From CAYNST01 sp964399955 (GTDB lineage Bacteria; Pseudomonadota; Gammaproteobacteria; Pseudomonadales; Cellvibrionaceae), in the NCBI GenBank assembly GCA_964399955.1, contig CAYNST010000076.1:1-16080 (forward strand): 16,080 bases of DNA, read 5' to 3'. Position numbers and translations under genes: made by a program. Below the pieces are notes generated by a model. It was not told the origin of the DNA. It ran no database searches and saw nothing but the letters and a program-made list of their open reading frames with translations. How positions within the stretch are numbered: position 1 is the stretch's first letter; each line of letters starts with the position of its first letter. Positions 6,720 to 13,490 of this stretch are shown one piece after another.

Positions 6720-7409
6720 ATGAGCATCTACGCCGTTATCGACTTCGAAACCACCGGGCTGTCACCCAGCCACGGTGCCCGCCCCACCGAGATTGCGGTG
6801 GTGCTGGTGGAGGGGCAGGCCATAGTGGACCGCTATCAAAGCCTGATGAACCCGGGTGTGCCCATACCTCAGGATATTCAAGTGTTGACCGGCATCACCA
6901 ATGCCATGGTCAATCAGGCGCCCTCTGTTGAATCGGTCATGGGGCAAGCTGCAGCCTTTGCTGGCCGCTACCCGCTGGTTGCCCACAATGCCGCGTTTGA
7001 CCGCAAGTTCTGGGAGCACAGTGTGCCGGCTGCTGCGCGCGGTGTAGATCAGGTGTTTATCTGCTCGCTGTTGCTTACTCGCCGCCTGCTGCCCCACGCG
7101 CCCAATCACCGCCTGAGCACCCTGGTGCGCCTGTTGAATTTGCCGGATACCGGCCGCTATCACCGCGCCCTGGCCGACGCCGAAGCCACGGCTTACTTGC
7201 TGATGCATCTAAAGCAGCAATTGCTGCAGCGCTATGGTCTTGCGGTTGTGCAGCACGAACTGTTGCAGGCCATACAAAAAGCCAGCCGCAAAAAGCTGGA
7301 AGACTGCGTGCAAAAATACCAGCAGAATCAGCCGGGGCCAAGCGGCCAGCCTCAGCCCCGCCAGTCCGTAGGTGCGAAGGCACTGGAGCGTTTGCTGCAG
7401 GAGCTGTAA
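6720..7409 (+). CDS. DEDDh-type 3'-5' exonuclease (DnaQ/epsilon-like)
   Basis: The 229-residue protein has the three exonuclease motifs in order. ExoI is VIDFETTGL with D8 and E10, ExoII is LVAHNAAFDRKF with D94, and ExoIII is HRALADAEAT with H148 and D153. All five metal-binding and catalytic residues are therefore present and it should be an active two-metal nuclease. The tail after residue 175 is a basic and Gln-rich extension (KASRKKLEDCVQKY, then a Pro/Gln stretch) without a recognisable domain. It is shorter than polymerase-fused forms and lacks the UvrC-like domain of Cho-like fusions. It may act in repair or in RNA/DNA turnover; the sequence does not say which. The ATG at 6720 is preceded only by a weak TTGAGAGA. 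Confidence 0.88.
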   Translation: MSIYAVIDFETTGLSPSHGARPTEIAVVLVEGQAIVDRYQSLMNPGVPIPQDIQVLTGITNAMVNQAPSVESVMGQAAAFAGRYPLVAHNAAFDRKFWEHSVPAAARGVDQVFICSLLLTRRLLPHAPNHRLSTLVRLLNLPDTGRYHRALADAEATAYLLMHLKQQLLQRYGLAVVQHELLQAIQKASRKKLEDCVQKYQQNQPGPSGQPQPRQSVGAKALERLLQEL

Positions 7410-7555
7410 AAACGCCGGGCGTTGATCCGTGCGGCAAAGGGCACTTCGGCCACCTTGGCGCCGATAGGCAATGAAAGCCGGAAATCCCGCTCAATATACT
7501 CCTGCAGCACGGCTTCTTCGTATATGCGCTTGCAGTCGTGGCCTGCGGCCTTCAC
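7352..7555 (-). CDS. Possible small protein or gene remnant, unknown function
   Basis: A minus-strand frame starts at GTG 7555 and overlaps the exonuclease 3' end by 58 bases; it encodes 67 residues. Codon use over 7410-7555 is GC-rich at third positions, and the product is compositionally protein-like, with KRIYEEAVLQEYIERDFRL and GAKVAEVPFAARINARRFY. The open frame extends upstream to a TAG at 7618 without another usual start and includes a CPDC motif, so it could also be the 3' part of a decayed gene with a zinc-ribbon-like start. No clear Shine-Dalgarno is visible. I do not recognise a family. Confidence 0.3.
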   Translation of the reverse strand: MKAAGHDCKRIYEEAVLQEYIERDFRLSLPIGAKVAEVPFAARINARRFYSSCSKRSSAFAPTDWRG

Positions 7556-7752
7556 CTGCCGGCAATTTATGACCTTGATGCCAGCACCTTGAGACGAACA
7601 ATCTGGGCAAGAGCGCTATTTTCGGCACTAAAAAAATCTTTTGGGTCATTTCCAGGCCCGTTCAAGCGCCGGCAGGTTAAATTGCATTTGTACTGCAAGA
7701 GGCAGGCTGCAAAGCAGGGCTGAAGGCCCCTTATTCATGCTGGCATTGAACA

Positions 7753-7926
7753 TTAAATGAAGGCATGATCATTTGCTGGCAATGGCGGGTGCGGCTGTGC
7801 GATTTGGGCAAAAGCCGCTACAACTGCGCGTTCGTCATTGCGCTCAATCAGACGAATACCAACCGGCCCTGCAGCCGGTTCATCTGCCGCAGCAAAGGCC
7901 GGTGGCGGCCCACTGAGCGTAACGGT
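7753..7926 (-). pseudogene. 3' remnant of a truncated gene, possibly an amidase
   Basis: A minus-strand frame is open from 7926 (in-frame TGA just upstream at 7929-7927) to a TAA at 7755-7753. It contains no start codon. Its 57 residues look like coding sequence: PPPAFAAADEPAAG, then GPVGIRLIERNDERAVVAAF. The latter resembles the GVQLVG...DE..LL..A pattern that closes amidase-signature enzymes. The frame loses coding character exactly where the 18-bp inverted repeat begins, so the gene's 5' part seems to have been removed there. The amidase label is tentative; that this is a broken coding end is better supported. Confidence 0.35.
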
Positions 7927-7957
7927 TCAGCTCAACCCGTGAGCTGAACCGTTACGC
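7917..7957. repeat. 18-bp perfect inverted repeat before crtY (palindromic element, copy 2)
   Basis: GCGTAACGGTTCAGCTCA (7917-7934) pairs perfectly with its reverse complement at 7940-7957 around a 5-nt loop, ACCCG. It ends 22 bases before the crtY start. It shares the GTTCAGCTC...CCCGTG.GCTGAAC core with the element at 6617-6655. It could be an operator, a leader hairpin of the crt mRNA, or a REP-like dispersed element. No T-run follows it, so it is not a standard terminator for plus-strand transcription. Confidence 0.85.
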
Positions 7958-7969
7958 CTGAGCAAACAT

Positions 7970-7975
7970 AGGAAA
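7970..7975 (+). promoter_or_regulatory. Ribosome binding site of crtY
   Basis: AGGAAA lies four bases before the ATG at 7980 and supports that start. It is 12 bases after the right arm of the 18-bp inverted repeat, so a leader hairpin would sit close to the ribosome landing site. Confidence 0.6.
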
Positions 7976-7979
7976 CACC

Positions 7980-9185
7980 ATGGCAACAACGAACAATGCC
8001 GCCGAGTTGATCATTGTTGGCGGCGGACTGTCTGGCCTGCTGACCGCCTGGTTCCGGCTGCTGGCCCATCCGCATGAGACCGTGCTGGTGCTGGAGGCCG
8101 CCGAGCGCGCGGGAGGGGATCACACCTGGTCGTTCAACCTCACGGATATCGACCCGCCTCTGCTGACCCGCATGCAGCCCTTCATCGCCCACCAGTGGCC
8201 GCGCTACGATGTGCGTTTTCCGAACTACACCCGCACACTGGAAATTGCCTATGCCAGCGGTAACACCGCCAGCTTGTTGCAAGCCGTGGCCCCTCTGGTG
8301 GACGCCGGGCGACTGGTGATGCAGACCAACACCCGGGTGGAGGCTGTTTTGCCGCAGGCGGTGCAACTGCATGACGGTCGCCGCCTGACAGCCAAAGCCG
8401 TCATTGACGCACGCGGCGGGGCGCCTGGGCCTCATACGCAACTGGCCTATCAGAAGTTTGTCGGCCAGACCGTGCGTACGGCGGCGCCCCATGGCCTGAC
8501 ACACCCCCTGTTGATGGATGCCAGCGTAGACCAGCTGGACGGCTACCGGTTTGTTTATTGCCTGCCGTTTTCCGCCACCGAGCTGCTGATTGAAGATACC
8601 TGCTACGACGATGGGCCAGAGTTGCAAGACGCAGCCTTCGCCGCCCGCATTGCCGACTATGCTCGCGCCCAGGGTTGGCAGGTTGCGGAAGTGCTGCGCA
8701 CCGAGCGCGGCGTTCTGCCCATTACCCTGGCGTGCAATCTTGAAGCCGGTCTGCAGGCGGAGCCCGTTCCGCGCATAGGTCTGGCCGGGGGCGTCTTTCA
8801 CGCCACCACCGGTTACAGCCTGCCGGACGCCGTGCGGCTGGCCGAGCGTATTGCCCGCACCGCCGACCTTGACGACCGGGCTTTACGTCTGGTGGTGCAC
8901 AACTACCGTCGCGAACACTGGCGGCGCGAAGCGTTTTATCGTCGACTCAACCGCATGCTGATCTGCGCCGCCAAACCCGGGCAGCGCTACCGGGTGCTGC
9001 AACGTTTTTACGGCTTCCAGGAGGGCCTGATCCGGCGGTTTTATGCCGGCCAACTCAGCCGAACCGACCAGGCCCGCATACTGATGGGCAAGCCGCCGGT
9101 GCCGCTGCTGGCCGCCGCCGCCGTCATGAGCGAAGCCCGATTCATTCAATCCCACAAAAGATCCCACTATGCCGCCAAGCACTGA
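7980..9185 (+). CDS. crtY: Lycopene beta-cyclase
   Basis: CrtY closes both ends of lycopene to give beta-carotene; it is a membrane-associated FAD-dependent flavoprotein. The 401-residue product has the N-terminal dinucleotide motif ELIIVGGGLSGLLTAW and then GGDHTWSFN, a CrtY hallmark. It also shows RFVYCLPFSATELLIEDTCY with the conserved IEDT, ERGVLPITL, GLAGGVFHATTGYSLPDAV, and the C-terminal GLIRRFYAGQLSRTDQARILMGKPP. Length agrees with Pantoea-type CrtY. The start is fixed by AGGAAA upstream. It is first in crtY-crtI-crtB, and crtI begins 17 bases before its stop. Asymmetric lycopene cyclases cannot be fully excluded by sequence alone, but the motif set is that of CrtY. Confidence 0.93.
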   Translation: MATTNNAAELIIVGGGLSGLLTAWFRLLAHPHETVLVLEAAERAGGDHTWSFNLTDIDPPLLTRMQPFIAHQWPRYDVRFPNYTRTLEIAYASGNTASLLQAVAPLVDAGRLVMQTNTRVEAVLPQAVQLHDGRRLTAKAVIDARGGAPGPHTQLAYQKFVGQTVRTAAPHGLTHPLLMDASVDQLDGYRFVYCLPFSATELLIEDTCYDDGPELQDAAFAARIADYARAQGWQVAEVLRTERGVLPITLACNLEAGLQAEPVPRIGLAGGVFHATTGYSLPDAVRLAERIARTADLDDRALRLVVHNYRREHWRREAFYRRLNRMLICAAKPGQRYRVLQRFYGFQEGLIRRFYAGQLSRTDQARILMGKPPVPLLAAAAVMSEARFIQSHKRSHYAAKH

Positions 9186-10707
9186 GTCCGCTGTAAGCAA
9201 CAATTTGCATCAACGCGCCGTGGTTATCGGTGCCGGTTTCGGCGGCCTGGCCGCCGCCATTCGCCTGCAAGCCCTGGGTATCCAAACCACCCTGGTGGAC
9301 AACCGCGATCTGCCCGGTGGGCGCGCCTATGTCTACCGGGACAAGGGCTATGTATTTGATGGCGGCCCCACGGTCATCACCGATCCCAGCGCGCTGGAGG
9401 AGCTGTTCACCCTCTGCGGGCGCAAGCTGGAAGACTACGTCACTCTGGTACCGGTCAGCCCGTTTTACCAGTTGTGCTGGGAGGACGGCTACCGCTTTGA
9501 TTATGTGAACGATGCCGCCGCCCTGGAGGAGCAGATTGCCCGCAAGAACCCGGCGGATGTGGAAGGCTACCGCAAGCTTTACGCTTACACCCAGGAGGTG
9601 TTTCGGGAGGGGTATCTTAAACTTGGCAGCGTGGCGTTCCTGAACTTCCGCGACATGATGGCCGCCGCACCCCAATTGATGCGGCTGCAGGCCTACCGCA
9701 GTGTCTACTCCAAGGTCAGTTCGTTTATCCAGGATGAACAACTGCGCCAGGCATTTTCGTTTCATTCGCTGTTGGTGGGCGGCAACCCCTTTGCCACCTC
9801 ATCCATCTACACGCTCATTCACGCCCTGGAGCGCGAATGGGGGGTGTGGTTTGCCAAGGGCGGCACCGGTGCACTGGTAGGCGGTCTGGTGCGGTTGTTT
9901 GAGGATCTGGGCGGGCAGTTGCGGCTGTCGTGCCCCGTCACCCAAATCACTACCCAGGGCGATCGGGTCACCGGCGTGCACGCAGGCGACGGCTGGTCTA
10001 CCAAGTGCGATCTGGTGGTGAGCAATGCCGATGTGGTGCACACCTACGACAAACTGCTGGCCGGCCATGCGCGCGGGCAGCGCTATGCCGCTGCCCTCAA
10101 GAAAAAACGATATTCCATGTCGCTGTTTGTCATCTACTTTGGCTTGCGCGCCAAGCACCCCCAGCTGAAACACCATATGGTGCTGTTTGGCGAACGCTAC
10201 CGCGAGCTGATTGCAGAGATCTTCAAAGGGCCCAATTTGTCCGAGGATTTTTCACTTTACCTGCACGCGCCGTCCGTGACCGATGACTCTCTGGCGCCGC
10301 CCGGTTGCAGCAGTTATTACGTGCTGGCCCCGGTGCCGCACCTGGGGGCGGCGGACATCGACTGGGAAACAGAAGGCCCCAAATACCGCGACCGCATTCT
10401 GCAGTACCTGGAAGACAGCCACATTCCCAACCTGCGCCGCGACCTGGATACCGTGCGCACCTTGACACCGCTGGATTTTCGCGACGAAATGAACTCCCAC
10501 CTGGGGTCGGCGTTTTCGGTGGAGCCACTGCTGACGCAAAGCGCCTGGTTCCGGCCGCACAACCGCGACGATGTAATCAAGAATTTGTATATCGTCGGTG
10601 CCGGCACGCACCCCGGGGCGGGCATTCCCGGCGTGGTGGGCTCGGCCAAGGCCACCTGCGCGCTGATCGGACAAGATCTTGAACTGACACAAGAGGCCGC
10701 GCTGTGA
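9169..10707 (+). CDS. crtI: Phytoene desaturase (lycopene-forming)
   Basis: CrtI introduces four double bonds into phytoene to give lycopene, using FAD at the membrane. The 512-residue protein has the N-terminal FAD motif VVIGAGFGGLAAAIRLQALG (from residue 18), then LPGGRAY and DGGPTVITDPSAL. It carries the desaturase middle region with SFHSLLVGGNPFATSSIYTL and WGVWFAKGGTGALV. The carotenoid desaturase C-terminal signature is NLYIVGAGTHPGAGIPGVVGSAK. Length and motifs are those of bacterial CrtI rather than CrtN or CrtD. The ATG at 9169 overlaps the crtY end by 17 bases and its stop overlaps the crtB GTG (GTGA), so the three genes are translationally linked. The number of desaturation steps is assumed from the presence of a lycopene cyclase next door. 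Confidence 0.94.
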   Translation: MPPSTESAVSNNLHQRAVVIGAGFGGLAAAIRLQALGIQTTLVDNRDLPGGRAYVYRDKGYVFDGGPTVITDPSALEELFTLCGRKLEDYVTLVPVSPFYQLCWEDGYRFDYVNDAAALEEQIARKNPADVEGYRKLYAYTQEVFREGYLKLGSVAFLNFRDMMAAAPQLMRLQAYRSVYSKVSSFIQDEQLRQAFSFHSLLVGGNPFATSSIYTLIHALEREWGVWFAKGGTGALVGGLVRLFEDLGGQLRLSCPVTQITTQGDRVTGVHAGDGWSTKCDLVVSNADVVHTYDKLLAGHARGQRYAAALKKKRYSMSLFVIYFGLRAKHPQLKHHMVLFGERYRELIAEIFKGPNLSEDFSLYLHAPSVTDDSLAPPGCSSYYVLAPVPHLGAADIDWETEGPKYRDRILQYLEDSHIPNLRRDLDTVRTLTPLDFRDEMNSHLGSAFSVEPLLTQSAWFRPHNRDDVIKNLYIVGAGTHPGAGIPGVVGSAKATCALIGQDLELTQEAAL

Positions 10708-11642
10708 CCGATGCAGTGGCCCAGCACGGGCGCGACACCATCCAAGCCGGCTCCAAAAGTTTTGCCCTGGCCTCGCGTATTTTCAGCCCCGACCTGCGCA
10801 ATGATGTGGCCCAGCTTTACGCCTGGTGCCGGTTTTGCGACGACGCTATCGACGGCCAGGAACTGGGGCGGGGCCGGGTGGCCCTGGCGCGCGCCAATCA
10901 ACGCGCGCAGTTGGATCAACTGCGTGAGCGCACCACTTTGGCACTGGCCGGCACACCGGATGAGCACCCGGTGTTTCAGGGCCTTGCGAGAGTGTGCGAA
11001 AAACATCGCCTGCCCGCTCAGCACCCACACCAGTTGCTGCACGGCTTTGAAATGGACGTAAAGCAGCGCAGCTACACCACGGTGGATGAGCTGCTGGATT
11101 ACTGCTACCACGTAGCGGGTGTTGTCGGCGTGATGATGGCGCGCATCATGGGCGTAGGCGACGCTGCCACCCTGGACCGCGCCAGCGATCTGGGCCTTGC
11201 CTTTCAACTCACCAATATTGCACGGGACCTGCCAGAGGACGCCGCCGCCGGCCGGGTTTACGTGCCGGCGGACGTTCTGCGCAGGCACGGCGCGCCGACG
11301 GATGCCAAAAGCTTAAGCGATCCGTCGCACTGGCCCGCCGCCCACCAGGCGGTGTTGGAGTTGCTGGATCTGGCGGAGCAGTATTATCAGTCGGCTGCCA
11401 TCGGCATGGCCGAGCTGCCGTTTCGCTGTGCCTGGGCTGTGAATGCGGCGCTCAAGGTTTACCGCGAAATTGGCCAACTGCTGCGCGACCGCGGCCCGGA
11501 AGCTTGGCAAGAGCGGGTTTCAACCAGTACGTCGCGCAAGCTGATGCTTTCTGTGGCGGCCTTGCCCTTGCGGACAAAGCCCACAACCGAATCGCCGCGC
11601 CCGGTGGCTTTTTATCAGCGACCGGGCCGGGACGACGCTTGA
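10704..11642 (+). CDS. crtB: Phytoene synthase
   Basis: CrtB condenses two geranylgeranyl diphosphates to phytoene. The 312-residue product has both Asp-rich motifs: DDAID at residues 46-50 and NIARDLPED at 171-179, the latter within LTNIARDLPEDAAAGRVYVP. It also has SKSFALASRIF near the start and YCYHVAGVVGVMM in the middle, all typical of squalene/phytoene synthases of the CrtB branch. The GTG start at 10704 forms a GTGA with the crtI stop; no in-frame ATG lies close by. It is last of the plus-strand crt operon and convergent with crtZ. Confidence 0.94.
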   Translation: MTDAVAQHGRDTIQAGSKSFALASRIFSPDLRNDVAQLYAWCRFCDDAIDGQELGRGRVALARANQRAQLDQLRERTTLALAGTPDEHPVFQGLARVCEKHRLPAQHPHQLLHGFEMDVKQRSYTTVDELLDYCYHVAGVVGVMMARIMGVGDAATLDRASDLGLAFQLTNIARDLPEDAAAGRVYVPADVLRRHGAPTDAKSLSDPSHWPAAHQAVLELLDLAEQYYQSAAIGMAELPFRCAWAVNAALKVYREIGQLLRDRGPEAWQERVSTSTSRKLMLSVAALPLRTKPTTESPRPVAFYQRPGRDDA

Positions 11643-11645
11643 GAC

Positions 11646-11687
11646 CGGTTTGGAGCAGGTGACTGCTGCGCCAGCACTGCTAAACCG
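11646..11687. terminator. Structured hairpin between convergent crtB and crtZ
   Basis: CGGTTT plus AGCAG (11646-11658, with a 2-base bulge) pairs with CTGCTAAACCG (11677-11687). Inside it a second perfect stem, TGCTG-CGC-CAGCA (11664-11676), is nested. The structure spans the crtZ stop codon and starts four bases after the crtB stop. There is no T-run, so a bidirectional intrinsic terminator is uncertain. Confidence 0.35.
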
Positions 11688-12180
11688 TGCCGCTCTGGTC
11701 CTGCTGCGCTTGTTTCTGCTGCACTTCGCGCAGCTGCCGCTTTAGCTGGCGTACATCGCTGGCCCAAAGAAACCCAAATGACACGGCACCCTCGCGGCCA
11801 TGCACGGCGTGGTGCATGCGGTGGGCTTGCATTAAGCGCTTGAGATACCCGCGTTTGGGCTGCCAGCGCACCGGCCAGCGCCTGTGCACCAGGCCGTCGT
11901 GAAACAAGGTATAAATTACGCCGTAAAGGGTTATGCCGGTGGCAATCGGCATCAGTGGCCGATAATAGGCATCGCCCAGCGCAAACATACCAATCACCAC
12001 CAGCGAAAAAACCAGCACGTAGAGGTCGTTTTTTTCAAATACGCCGGTGCGCGGCTCGTGGTGCGACTTGTGCCAGCCCCACCCCCAGCCGTGCATGATG
12101 TATTTATGCGCAAAATAGGCGAAGGCCTCCATGCCGGTCAAAGCCAGCAGTACCAACAGAATGTCCCAGAATAAAGTCAC
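11680..12180 (-). CDS. crtZ: Beta-carotene hydroxylase
   Basis: CrtZ is a membrane di-iron enzyme that hydroxylates both beta rings to give zeaxanthin. All histidine motifs are present: HKYIMH (H25, H30), HKSHH (H37, H40, H41), HDGLVH (H94, H99) and HRMHH (H120, H123, H124). HGREGAVSFGFL follows. The N-terminus MTLFWDILLVLLALTGMEAFAY is a membrane segment. GTG at 12180 is preferred over the TTG at 12198 because AAGGG lies about seven bases upstream and because known CrtZ proteins start at this point; the product has 166 residues. The C-terminal tail is Gln/Lys-rich and variable in the family. It follows the ABC permease by 59 bases and is probably the last gene of the crtE operon. Confidence 0.93.
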   Translation of the reverse strand: MTLFWDILLVLLALTGMEAFAYFAHKYIMHGWGWGWHKSHHEPRTGVFEKNDLYVLVFSLVVIGMFALGDAYYRPLMPIATGITLYGVIYTLFHDGLVHRRWPVRWQPKRGYLKRLMQAHRMHHAVHGREGAVSFGFLWASDVRQLKRQLREVQQKQAQQDQSGTV

Positions 12181-12239
12181 ACGATCACCCTTCGCCAACG
12201 GTAGAGCCGCAAGCCGGCTTCAGCCTGTAAATGTTGCTG

Positions 12240-13490
12240 TCAACGGTTGCCCCTGGGTACCGGCATGCTTGCCAGAACCAGGCAGCCCAGGCCAAAGCCT
12301 ACCAGCACGCCGCAAGGCAAGAGTAGCTCTGCCCAAGTCTCGCCGCGCACCAAAGCGCCGTAGTAGCCTTCAATGGCCCAGGCGTTGGGTGTAAACAGGC
12401 TAATAGGCTGCAGCCAGTCCGGCATCATGAAGCGCGGTATCATTGAGCCGCCCACCGCAGAAATAATCAACACAAAAAATGAAGAAAACTGATGCGCCTG
12501 TTGCGGGGTGGTGCACAGGGACAACACCAGGAGTGCCAAACCGGCGCTGGCTGCCGCGGCGGCCAGGCTGACTGCAACAACCTTGCCCAGTGCATCCTCT
12601 ACCGGCAGCGCAAAACCAAATTTTGCCACGGCAAAAATGGTGGCCGCCTGCAGGAACCCCAGGGTCAGCAAAAACAGGAAGCGGCCCAGCAACAGCTGTG
12701 CCCGGCCAGAGACGCCCAGCAACAGCCGCTCCGTGATGCCTGATTGACGCTCCTCCAGGCTGACCATGCCGGCATTGATGGCCGACAGCAGCAGAAACAG
12801 AATGGTTGTGGCACCGGCGTAGTAGGCGATGGAGCTTTGCCCCTTGACCGGTGGCTGATCGGCGTATACAGAGCGGAACTCCAGCAGGTTGTCACTGCCT
12901 GCGCTTGCGCCCGCCTGCTCCTGCAGCGCGGTCAGGCTTGCCTGTAACTGGCCCTGTTGAGCTTCACTGAAGCCACCCACCAAGGCTTCTGTGGTTGCAG
13001 CGGCCTGACCGGCCGACCACTGGGGCGAATGGGTTGCCAGGTGCTGACGCAACAGGCCCTCCAAAGAGATCGCAGCAATGCGCCGGGTAGGCTCGGAAAT
13101 AATGACGAAGGGCGGCACTTCGGCCTCAGCGGCAGGCGCGGTCTCCGCTTCGACGGCGGTAGCAACCGGTGCCAGGCTGCCGCTTACCAGAAGGCCGGCG
13201 TCAAAATGCCCAAGGCGAACCTGCTGCACCAGCGCCGACTCGCGGCCTTGCTCCACAAGTGTAAGCCGCAAAGCATCACTGGCCGCGAGGCTGGCTATAA
13301 AATCCTGCAGCAGCGGGTCCTCACTGTGCATGGCCACGCCCACTTGCAGGTTGAGGTCCCCCTCGGTGGCGCTGGAAAAAATACTGGCAAAAATGGCAAA
13401 AACCACGCTCGGCAGCACAAACGCCAGCATCATGGCGCCGCGATCGCGCCACAGGCCCAGACCCATCACGGTAAACATGGCGCCGATCAT
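12240..13490 (-). CDS. ABC-2 type transporter permease in the carotenoid operon
   Basis: The product, 416 residues from ATG 13490, has the layout of ABC-2 permeases. One membrane segment near the N-terminus (around GAMMLAFVLPSVVFAIFASI) is followed by an extracytoplasmic domain of about 185 residues rich in Ala, Gln and Glu. Five hydrophobic segments then run from TTILFLLLSAI to CGVLVGFGLGCLVLASM. ABC-2 landmarks are SLEERQSGITERLLLG after the second membrane segment, MMPDWLQPISLFTPNAWAIEG and a final exporter-like hydrophobic helix. The start is chosen because it overlaps the ATPase stop as ATGA; a longer frame reaches 13529 without need. With the ATPase it should form an exporter of 2+2 subunits. 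The substrate is not evident; the location between crtE and crtZ suggests a carotenoid or an envelope lipid. Confidence 0.85.
   Translation of the reverse strand: MIGAMFTVMGLGLWRDRGAMMLAFVLPSVVFAIFASIFSSATEGDLNLQVGVAMHSEDPLLQDFIASLAASDALRLTLVEQGRESALVQQVRLGHFDAGLLVSGSLAPVATAVEAETAPAAEAEVPPFVIISEPTRRIAAISLEGLLRQHLATHSPQWSAGQAAATTEALVGGFSEAQQGQLQASLTALQEQAGASAGSDNLLEFRSVYADQPPVKGQSSIAYYAGATTILFLLLSAINAGMVSLEERQSGITERLLLGVSGRAQLLLGRFLFLLTLGFLQAATIFAVAKFGFALPVEDALGKVVAVSLAAAAASAGLALLVLSLCTTPQQAHQFSSFFVLIISAVGGSMIPRFMMPDWLQPISLFTPNAWAIEGYYGALVRGETWAELLLPCGVLVGFGLGCLVLASMPVPRGNR

Larger units (their letters stand above)
7410..7979. other. 570-base interval before crtY without an intact gene
   Basis: This stretch separates the exonuclease from the carotenoid operon. 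It contains a possible small minus-strand frame at its left end and a start-less minus-strand coding remnant (7753-7926). It also holds the large palindrome (7917-7957) and the crtY ribosome binding site. Between about 7620 and 7750 nothing is recognisable. No good sigma70 promoter for crtY was found. The mixture of remnants suggests a recombination scar at the border of the crt locus. Confidence 0.5.

Noticed and set aside
7411..7423. AACGC-CGG-GCGTT hairpin after the exonuclease stop as a terminator
   Set aside because: The stem is only 5 bp and no T-run follows it on the plus strand.
7932..8801. Minus-strand open frame of 289 codons opposite crtY
   Set aside because: It lies over clear crtY coding sequence and has repeated Gly/Gln/His composition typical of antisense frames in GC-rich DNA.
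12181..12198. TTG at 12198 as the crtZ start
   Set aside because: No ribosome site precedes it, while GTG 12180 has AAGGG upstream and aligns with the usual CrtZ N-terminus.
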